Shown: piece after piece, positions 14,601-19,154 of the stretch
How positions within the stretch are numbered: the stretch's first letter is position 1
Layout: each line of letters starts with the position of its first letter
DNA from: E44-bin32 sp041573795
GTDB lineage: Bacteria; Chloroflexota; Anaerolineae; Anaerolineales; E44-bin32
Assembly: GCA_041573795.1 (NCBI GenBank)
Contig: JBFFQB010000066.1
Coordinates: forward strand, 1-19,154
Length of the DNA stretch: 19,154 bases
Direction: 5' to 3'
Notes under the pieces: model-generated
The model's database searches: none
What the model was told of the DNA's origin: nothing
What the model saw: only the letters and a program-made list of their open reading frames with translations
Translations under genes and position numbers: made by a program

Positions 14601-14809
14601 GTCATCGAGCGGGTCTCTTCGGACGGATACCCTTCAGCATAGACGTTCTGAAACGCAGTTGAGAGCCCCTCTCGCACAGCCAACGGTGCAGCGCTCTCAG
14701 ACGGGATCAGGATGAGCTTGCGGTACTGCCGTTCAGCTTCGAGCTGAGTTATTTGATGTAGTTCTGGATCGAGTTCTTCCATGTTCCCGCGGAAGAGTAA
14801 ATCAGTCAT
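11687..14809 (-). CDS. Fused serine hydroxymethyltransferase / glycine-cleavage aminomethyltransferase (GlyA-GcvT)
   Basis: One uninterrupted 1040-residue frame with two enzymes. Residues 1-440 are SHMT (serine + THF to glycine + 5,10-methylene-THF, PLP-dependent): YAEGYP 57-62 with Glu59, the HGGHLTHGSSVN loop 158-169, DIAHVAGL 236-243, PLP lysine Lys265 in TTHKSLCGPRG, and Arg402 in SGVRMGT for the substrate carboxylate. An insert of about 27 residues (63-90) separates EGYP from the YY-x-G motif. Residues about 450-600 are a middle region that looks like a worn GcvT N-terminal fold. Residues 636-1040 are GcvT: FAGWDMPVWY 655-664, FDVSHMG 681-687, DDCMVYR with the catalytic-region Asp730/731, RTGYTGE 846-852, and GLGARDSLRTEAGLPLYGHE 885-904. 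AGGAG lies 9 bases before ATG 14809. Both halves keep their key residues and look active. GcvP and GcvH must be encoded elsewhere. Promoter and terminator flank it, so it is a single-gene unit. Confidence 0.95.
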   Translation of the reverse strand: MTDLLFRGNMEELDPELHQITQLEAERQYRKLILIPSESAAPLAVREGLSTAFQNVYAEGYPSEETRSMTEEQILDQSLRLAEYRRYSDPRYYKGVEYADIVEALARRRCAEVFSANGTAPEDIYVNLQALSGAPANNAVYYALMEIADTVLGMSLLHGGHLTHGSSVNRSGRYYNAVHYTVDPETEQIDYAQVRAKALEAKPRMIIAGYSSYPWTVDWAAFRAIADEVGAYLLADIAHVAGLVAAGVYPSPVGIADVVTFTTHKSLCGPRGAAILTTNKALARKIDRAVFPGEQGGPHVHKMVGQALAFKLAKTDQFRQLQRSIVENCVAFTKKLEAEGFRIPFGGTDTHLMNLDCNSIVGEDGTPLSGDMAARILDVAGIVVNRNTIPGDRSAIDPSGVRMGTSWVTQRGFGVKESEQLATLIATLLKNCKPYSQAGRRRPLKRAKVDFEVLNEVKAGVRALALAAGIDFEPSAHGYPHFYYMDDPLPAAPYVQCALRGEVEPFLRWTTSARPGEIKPGSRVRTQLSQPDGQVEVVIERPKGDGDWVLTLPVDSAALAIAWLRDLSDGYVTVDAQDLHKKLPGPVVVELIGGVEALPKTEQEAGGQDKPWSLVDLAGGGEALPAFTWTEEEGELKATALNKVHRELGAKMVPFAGWDMPVWYSSVLEEHTATRQAAGLFDVSHMGVYQVEGPSAGVFLDSVVTNEVAALKVGQSHYAQFLDPAAHVIDDCMVYRRGDDVYLVVVNASNDDKDWAWLNAVKDGTVRIDGSRPWAKAFGRDCKLRNLRDPKEGADQRVDIALQGPKSREILLALGCGEETAAQLKVLPWAGVMEGEFGGFDLVVSRTGYTGERVAFELFVHPKDSVKLWNRLLEVGEPLGLKPVGLGARDSLRTEAGLPLYGHEMEGDMDFGVGHAGFAAYVKTYKPWFIGREAYLAQEAERSGEVTRFRFNEKGVRMAHGGDPVVDGRGRVIGVVTSCAVDAEGYLLGQAYLEKKYLEPGTSIAIFQSASDKVGKAPATLAMGDRVSVPTPATVLTRFP

Positions 14810-14880
14810 GACATTGTGCTCCTATGCAACCACGCCGCCAAACGCGTACGACGCAGCAAGGGATGCTATATGGTAATCGG

Positions 14881-14910
14881 ATTCTAGTTTGCCTGGGGAG
14901 TCTCGGTCAA
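14881..14910 (-). promoter_or_regulatory. Sigma-70-type promoter of glyA-gcvT
   Basis: On the minus strand TTGACC (14910-14905), an 18-base spacer and TAGAAT (14886-14881, 5/6 of consensus) lie upstream of the fusion gene. A start near 14874 would give a leader of about 65 bases. I looked for a glycine riboswitch in the leader and saw none; it is too short for a typical tandem one. Confidence 0.55.
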
Positions 14911-15713
14911 GGACAGCCATCACCGTCTTGGTGGTTCTTCATCCACACTGACGATCCTACTGCCAACCGGGGGTTCCAAACCCCGATTCTGTAGGTCCAT
15001 GGCCACCTCCGCCAGATGAAGCTGCACGTGAAGAAGCGAGAAGAGCGTGCGGCTCAGGATCGTGTTACCCGTCGATGGGAAGAGCTCTCCTTTTACCAAG
15101 AAGTCAACATTCAGGAGAAACCGGCCAACCGCTTCTCCACGATATTGAGATATTCGAATATTGCCGCCCGGCCTGGCAGCATTGTTGAATCACGCCGTTG
15201 CCAGCCAATCTGCGTGAGCGGACGCATCGCTCCTTCCCCTTCCCTCTCCTGCTTCATTCTCGTTCCTGCTGGCAGCCAGAACGTGGGATATCTTGGAGGC
15301 TTATTTCATCTTATATGATTTGAGGCCATTTCCCACACCTATTCCTGCTATGTGTCTCTCTCAATCCACCGAATAAATCTCGCTAGCCCTCGTCATAGAG
15401 CGTGCCATTGTTCTCCGGTGGGAAATATCACCCCGCGCAGGTCTCGGGCTGGTCCAGCCTCGGTATGCAAAGACGACGGAAACAGCAAAGTGGATTGAAG
15501 AAAAATTGGGGAGGGCAATTCAACGCTGGGAGAGAACCATCAAGCCAATTACCAGCATTCGAATCGCGCTGGGCATACACAAAGATTTCCTGACATTTAG
15601 GCTTCGGCGCTGACATTGCACTTTGTGGGGATTTCAACTTCCGCGCTTCAACCGAGATCACGGGGCTTCCAACGTTGTTAGATTGAAGACAGTCATCCTA
15701 TCGCAAGGCGAAT
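14911..15713. other. Long intergenic region, possible traces of decayed coding sequence
   Basis: About 800 bases without a gene I would call. Two frames look mildly protein-like but have no good start. Minus strand 15189-14920 is open for 89 codons (containing GEAVGRFLLNVDFLVKGELF and LHVQLHLAEVAMDLQNRG), and + strand 15377-15613 is open for 78 codons (containing AKWIEEKLGRAIQRWERTIK). Neither has an ATG with a ribosome-binding site, and I recognise no family. They may be gene remnants or chance. A GGGGTT-3-AACCCC hairpin lies at 14970-14984. Confidence 0.35.
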
Positions 15714-17309
15714 TTACTCAAGCTCGAGGATGCGCCCCCCTTCGTAGACCCATAATGCAAAGAACGACGCCAGATCGCAGCTACAGGTCTCCTCGGCGAT
15801 TGACTGAAACCCCAGCGCATCGGCAAAACCATAGCGGTAGGTTTCAAAATAATTCTTCAGGAAATCCTTAAAGCCAGCCTCCCCAAGTTGATTGCGCAAG
15901 GCATCAAAGAATAGCGCTCCCTTTAGATAGACAAAGGCAGCATACTCAAATTGATCCTGGTATTCCCCCACAGGCAATCCGATGGGTAGGGTTGGATCAG
16001 GGTATCCGCGTACGATCGATCGCAAATCGCTGAGGAACCCGGTCCCCCGCCCACTTCCGCTCACTTCTTCGTAAAAAAGAGCCTCGGCGTACGTTGCGGC
16101 AGCCTCATCCAGCCAGGGCTGCTCGATTTGATCGTCACCGATCAACCCATAAAACCACTGGTGCGCCACTTCATGCACGGTCGGCTCAATGATCCAATCG
16201 CCACCCAGCGTGCCGACGTAAACCAACCCGGGGTACTCGATCCCGCCGAAAGCACCAGGGGCATCGACCAGGTCGAGTTCAACGTAAGGATAGGGCCCAA
16301 CCAGTTCTCCCAGCAAAACCATCTGGATCTCGGCTGCATCAAGCATGATGTCAAGATCATCACTATGCTCAGGCAATACCCAGGCTTGCAAGTTAATCTC
16401 ACCAACCTTACGAGACTCGAAAAGAAACGGGCCAAGGGCGAGAGCGATATCGCGCATCGGGCCGCTGATGAAGGTGGCATGCGCTAACTCGCCCGCCACG
16501 TCCCGGTCAAGCTCTACGCCCGATGCCGCCAGGGACAGATCCGCCGGCCAGGTGACAGCCAATTGGTAGAAGGCGATGTCGGAATTGGTTGTATCACCCC
16601 CGGGCGGCGCGTCTCCCGTCTGCCACTCGCCTTCGATCAACCGAGGTACCAGGGGGTAGAAGGTCGGCGCTAGCAACACACCTTCGGTTATCCCCATCCG
16701 CTTCGGTGACAACCCGCTCATCGGGTTGATCTCTACCTGGAAGGGCAGGCTCAGGTCCACTCTCTCCCCCGGCGCGAGTGATCGAGGTAGATCAAAGGAT
16801 AGCCCCGGGCTCCCACGGATCGTGCTGCCCTCGACCACCTCGTCCTGTATGACCGCCGGCCCAGCGATCATGCTAGCGGCATACTGTTCGTTATTCGGCC
16901 ATAACATCAGGACAATGTCGTCCAGGCGCTCATCTAAGGGATTAATGAAGTGGATCCGCGCTCTCCCATCGATCGAGGCTGATTGGGCGTGATCATCAAA
17001 GCTGATTTCGATTTCAATCCAGTAGCGGGTTGCGTCTTGTAGTGCAGCCACATCTCTGGCGTAAGCTGGCAAGAGACCCAGTCGCTGATCCAGTGTCGGT
17101 AGGTCAGGTGTAGGTGCAGGCGTGCGTGTTGCTGGCGGTGAGGGGGTTGATGTGAAGGCTGGGGGCAGAGCCTGGGTTCCTTCAGGGAGATCACCTGGAG
17201 ACGTGCGTGTTGGCGCGAGCTCAACCGTCGGCAGGCAAGCGCCCAGAAGGAATGCGAGCAGCATGAGAATTACAACCCAGCGTTGGATGCGCTTCATAGG
17301 CCACATCAT
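15714..17309 (-). CDS. M1 family (gluzincin) metallopeptidase, predicted lipoprotein
   Basis: A protein of 531 residues from the preferred start. A lipoprotein signal peptide is clear: basic KRIQR, a hydrophobic core, then lipobox LLGAC with Cys25 as the likely lipidated residue. A Pro/Thr/Ser-rich tether follows to about residue 75. The peptidase part has the gluzincin zinc site HEVAH (379-383) with Glu402 exactly 18 residues on (HExxH-18-E, in PWLDEAAATY), and GAFGGIEYP just upstream replaces the M1 GxMEN exopeptidase motif. A downstream Tyr (YAAFVYLKGALFF) fits the catalytic Tyr position. The N-terminal half should be the M1 beta-saddle domain. The altered GxMEN motif means N-terminal aminopeptidase activity is not assured. 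Start: TTG 17354 is in frame, but GAGAGG (17325-17320) is 10 bases before ATG 17309; ATG 17297 is another option. Likely acts on peptides outside the cell. Divergent from the MFS gene. Confidence 0.9.
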   Translation of the reverse strand: MMWPMKRIQRWVVILMLLAFLLGACLPTVELAPTRTSPGDLPEGTQALPPAFTSTPSPPATRTPAPTPDLPTLDQRLGLLPAYARDVAALQDATRYWIEIEISFDDHAQSASIDGRARIHFINPLDERLDDIVLMLWPNNEQYAASMIAGPAVIQDEVVEGSTIRGSPGLSFDLPRSLAPGERVDLSLPFQVEINPMSGLSPKRMGITEGVLLAPTFYPLVPRLIEGEWQTGDAPPGGDTTNSDIAFYQLAVTWPADLSLAASGVELDRDVAGELAHATFISGPMRDIALALGPFLFESRKVGEINLQAWVLPEHSDDLDIMLDAAEIQMVLLGELVGPYPYVELDLVDAPGAFGGIEYPGLVYVGTLGGDWIIEPTVHEVAHQWFYGLIGDDQIEQPWLDEAAATYAEALFYEEVSGSGRGTGFLSDLRSIVRGYPDPTLPIGLPVGEYQDQFEYAAFVYLKGALFFDALRNQLGEAGFKDFLKNYFETYRYGFADALGFQSIAEETCSCDLASFFALWVYEGGRILELE

Positions 17310-17437
17310 AACGGAATATCCTCTCAAAAAGAAAGGTTTCTCAACGGATGCCAAGCTAAGTTGAACAATGGCATCGGGCGAGGTTATTAACCCCTAATGC
17401 GCACACGAAATCCGCAATCGTCTTACAATATTATCTT

Positions 17438-18748
17438 ATGGCCTCAACAACATTGCGCGCAACGAAATCACACTGGCTAGCCAAGAGGCTGCGTTTCTTC
17501 TACGGTTGGCTCATTCTGCCGGTATCGATTCTAGCTAGCTTTGCCTCCAGCCCTGGTCAGACCTACATGGTGTCGGTCTTTAACCCCTCCTTCCGTGAGG
17601 CACTCGACGTGAGCCTGAGCCAGCTCACTGGGTCTTACATGCTGGGCACCATCTTGGCGTCGGTTGCCCAACCCTACATCGGTTACTGGTCGGATCGGGT
17701 TGGCATCCGACGGATGCTGATCCTGGTCGTGGTGCTTTTCAGCCTTGCCTGCGTCTTCATCGCGCAAGTCAATGATCTATTCATGCTGACCTTGGCCTTT
17801 TTCTTCTTGCGTATGTTCGGCCAGGGCGCCTTGGAATTGCTCTCCACCAACATGCTGGCGATGTGGTTTCGCGAGCGTCTGGGCAGGGTGTCGGGGATCA
17901 AGAACGTTGTCGTCCGCCTTCTAATCGGGAGCATTCCCATCGGTGTGTTGGCAATCATCAATCAGATCGGCTGGCGCGAAACATATATGCTCGCTGGCGC
18001 AGTCGTGCTGGTCGTGATGCTCCCGTTGGCACTCTTCATCTACGTTGGACGTCCCGAAGATATCGGTGAGGCCATCGAGGCAGGCAATCCGCCAAAGGTC
18101 CCAGTGAACGCTAAGCTGCAAGCATCGGGTCCCGAAGGGGACTTCAGCTTGAAGGAAGCTATGCGCTCACGATCCTATTGGATTTTGGTTGTGAGCTGGA
18201 TCGCCTGGGCTGCCATCGCCACAGCCATCACCTTCAACCTGCTCCCTATCTTCACAGAGCTGGGGCTGTCTGAGGAAGCTGCGGCAGGAATGTTCTCGCT
18301 CTTAATGGTCGCCTCGGCAATTTTCCAGATCCTTGGCGGCGCACTAGCTGATCGCATCGCTTTAAGGTGGTTGGTTGTTGGAGCGCTGGGGTTGTACTCG
18401 CTCGCTGTCAGTGCTCTAATTTTCCTGCCTCCTGATATCGCTGTCCTGTCCTATACGCTCACCCTAGGTTTGGGCTTAGGGTTATTCGGCGGCCTTTCGA
18501 ATACCGTCTGGGTGCGCTATTTCGGGCGAACCCATCTGGGACACATACGCGGCAGTATGTGGACGGCAAGCGTTGCCGGCAGCAGCGTTGGACCTTTCCT
18601 TATGGGGCTGGCTTACGACCGCTTCGGGGATTTTCGGCTTTCTTTGATCGTGATCGCAAGCGTGTTGGCTGTGTTGGCGATCGCTGGGTTGTGGGCGACA
18701 CCGCCGAAGCTCAAGGCCCCTATTCACGAGAGTGGCTTCCTCTCTTGA
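17438..18748 (+). CDS. MFS transporter
   Basis: A protein of 436 residues with the twelve-helix major facilitator layout in two halves. The loop 2-3 signature GYWSDRVGIRRM lies at 82-93 (G-x-x-x-D-R-x-G-x-R-R), and a weaker copy GGALADRIALRW is in the second half, with a central cytoplasmic loop of about 40 residues (roughly 208-245). The opening RFFYGWLILPVSILASFASS and FFLRMFGQGALELLS are reminiscent of the monocarboxylate/oxalate-formate antiporter-like group (OFA/MCT type), but I cannot name the substrate. There is no Shine-Dalgarno sequence before ATG 17438; TACAAT (17424-17429) lies 8 bases upstream and could be a -10 element of a leaderless mRNA. It shares a 128-base divergent gap with the peptidase gene, and ends 92 bases before the tRNA on the opposite strand. 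Confidence 0.92.
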   Translation: MASTTLRATKSHWLAKRLRFFYGWLILPVSILASFASSPGQTYMVSVFNPSFREALDVSLSQLTGSYMLGTILASVAQPYIGYWSDRVGIRRMLILVVVLFSLACVFIAQVNDLFMLTLAFFFLRMFGQGALELLSTNMLAMWFRERLGRVSGIKNVVVRLLIGSIPIGVLAIINQIGWRETYMLAGAVVLVVMLPLALFIYVGRPEDIGEAIEAGNPPKVPVNAKLQASGPEGDFSLKEAMRSRSYWILVVSWIAWAAIATAITFNLLPIFTELGLSEEAAAGMFSLLMVASAIFQILGGALADRIALRWLVVGALGLYSLAVSALIFLPPDIAVLSYTLTLGLGLGLFGGLSNTVWVRYFGRTHLGHIRGSMWTASVAGSSVGPFLMGLAYDRFGDFRLSLIVIASVLAVLAIAGLWATPPKLKAPIHESGFLS

Positions 18749-18794
18749 TGCCTGCTACGAACCCAACGGCAAATTCGCCCCTTTGTTTAAGGCG

Positions 18795-18838
18795 GAGAAA
18801 AGCAAAGAACCGTTCGACAGAACAATCAAACGGTTCTT
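18795..18838 (-). terminator. Rho-independent terminator of tRNA-Val
   Basis: AAGAACCGTT (18805-18814) and AACGGTTCTT (18829-18838) form a 10-bp perfect stem with a 14-base loop. On the minus strand it is followed by TGCTTTTCT. It starts 2 bases after the mature tRNA end. The same stem may also help end the converging MFS transcript. Confidence 0.85.
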
Positions 18839-18839
18839 G

Positions 18840-18913
18840 TGGGCGGAACAGGACTCGAACCTGCGACCTCTTCTGTGTAAGAGAAGCGCTCTAACCAACT
18901 GAGCTATCCGCCC
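18840..18913 (-). tRNA. tRNA-Val (anticodon UAC)
   Basis: On the minus strand the cloverleaf is complete: acceptor GGGCGGA/TCCGCCC (7 bp), D arm GCTC/GAGC with AGTTGGTTA loop, anticodon stem CTTCT/AGAAG with loop CTTACAC, anticodon TAC at 18879-18877, variable AGGTC, T arm GCAGG/CCTGT with loop TTCGAGT, discriminator A at 18840. CCA is not encoded (the next bases are CAAG), so it must be added after transcription. It reads GUA and probably other valine codons. Confidence 0.97.
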
Positions 18914-18921
18914 CTGCCGGC

Positions 18922-18950
18922 ATTATAGCTGGGCCGAAGAAGGCGGTCAA
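18922..18950 (-). promoter_or_regulatory. Strong sigma-70-type promoter of tRNA-Val
   Basis: On the minus strand TTGACC (18950-18945), a 17-base spacer and a perfect TATAAT (18927-18922) point straight at the tRNA. The expected start (about 18915) is only two or three bases before the mature 5' end at 18913, giving a very short leader. A GC-rich GCCGGC follows the -10, as in many stringently controlled stable-RNA promoters. Confidence 0.9.
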
Positions 18951-18976
18951 CGCGAGCAAGCTCAGATCAACTTACT

Positions 18977-19154
18977 TTACGGCCATTCCTGAGCGTCTCC
19001 AATAAGATTCAGGCTCGCTGCAGCCGCATGGCGAATCTCAGTTTCGGTGATACCCGCTATATCGTTTTGCACCTCCCCCTGCGTACGAGCCACCTGTTCG
19101 ATTTCGCGTGCGAACTGCTCCATCATCCTTCTCCCGAACCGGCTGAAAAAAGGC
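18977..19154 (-). CDS. Hypothetical protein, C-terminal part or 49-residue protein
   Basis: A minus-strand frame is open from the window edge to TAA 18979-18977. Visible residues begin FFSRFGRR, continue MMEQFAREIEQVARTQGEVQ and NDIAGITETEIRHAAAASLN and end LIGDAQEWP. It is largely helical and acidic. A start at ATG 19123 (after GGAG at 7 bases) would give a complete protein of 48-49 residues, while the open frame beyond it allows this to be the C-terminus of a longer gene. I do not recognise the family. Its stop lies 27 bases upstream of the -35 element of the tRNA promoter. Confidence 0.45.
   Translation of the reverse strand, partial: PFFSRFGRRMMEQFAREIEQVARTQGEVQNDIAGITETEIRHAAAASLNLIGDAQEWP

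Noticed and set aside
14810..14874. Glycine riboswitch in the leader of glyA-gcvT
   Set aside because: The leader from the likely promoter is about 65 bases and shows no aptamer-like conserved segments.
14961..14990. GGGGGTTCCAAACCCC, looking like a tRNA T arm
   Set aside because: No D arm, anticodon arm or acceptor stem can be built around it; treated as a simple hairpin.
15016..15318. 100-codon + strand frame upstream of glyA-gcvT
   Set aside because: No ribosome-binding site, mixed composition, and a competing reading on the other strand; not supported as a gene.
18559..18894. 111-codon + strand frame ending with CGRNRTRTCDLFC
   Set aside because: It runs out of the MFS gene in another frame and through the tRNA; that peptide ending is the familiar false translation of a tRNA antisense strand.
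1..19154. CRISPR array, insertion sequence, prophage or integration site
   Set aside because: No regularly spaced repeats, transposase or integrase motifs, or tRNA-end duplication are visible in the window.

Overview
The window looks like chromosomal DNA of a Chloroflexota bacterium, probably class Anaerolineae, at moderate GC by eye. This rests on recalled family habits rather than a search: a serine hydroxymethyltransferase fused to a glycine-cleavage T-protein, a tiny Lys/Arg-rich NWSQ-type membrane protein, an orphan Flp pilin, and many small membrane proteins of unknown function. No transposase, integrase, CRISPR array or rRNA is visible, so this reads as ordinary chromosome.

Layout. 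1-500: the 3' end of a Pro/Thr-rich protein and a clear terminator. 0.7-3.8 kb (+): a tightly overlapping ABC exporter operon (ATPase, ABC-2 permease, small membrane protein), then a DUF4013-like membrane protein and a terminator. 4.1-4.44 kb (+): a small membrane-protein gene broken by a stop and a frameshift, followed by three hairpins in a row. 4.5-5.1 kb (-): a two-gene unit of a small two-helix membrane protein and a PspC-domain protein. 5.2-6.35 kb: a GNAT acetyltransferase (-) divergent from a SAM methyltransferase (+). 6.5-7.4 kb (+): a large polytopic membrane protein. 7.6-9.45 kb (-): a DUF4173-like membrane protein plus a previously unlisted 28-residue membrane microprotein directly behind it, with a terminator. 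9.95-11.1 kb (+): a 41-residue membrane protein, a possible 31-codon leader ORF, a Tpx-type peroxiredoxin and a 48-residue Flp pilin. 11.6-14.9 kb (-): the 1040-residue GlyA-GcvT fusion with a promoter and a terminator. 15.7-17.3 kb (-): an M1-type metallopeptidase lipoprotein, divergent from an MFS transporter (17.4-18.75 kb, +). 18.8-18.95 kb (-): tRNA-Val(UAC) with a strong promoter and a terminator. 18.98 kb to the end (-): the C-terminus of another gene.

Function. The metabolic centrepiece is the one-carbon fusion enzyme. SHMT makes glycine and 5,10-methylene-THF from serine, and GcvT loads methylene-THF from glycine via lipoyl-GcvH. The stretch between the two enzymes seems to be a decayed extra copy of the GcvT N-terminal fold. 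The rest is housekeeping: redox defence (Tpx), envelope (PspC, ABC exporter, DUF4013/DUF4173-like membrane proteins, extracytoplasmic peptidase, pilin) and small-molecule transport.

Several starts were moved downstream from the longest reading frame because a Shine-Dalgarno sequence sits in front of a later codon. Most small genes listed (28, 31, 41 and 48 residues) lie below common gene-calling length limits.
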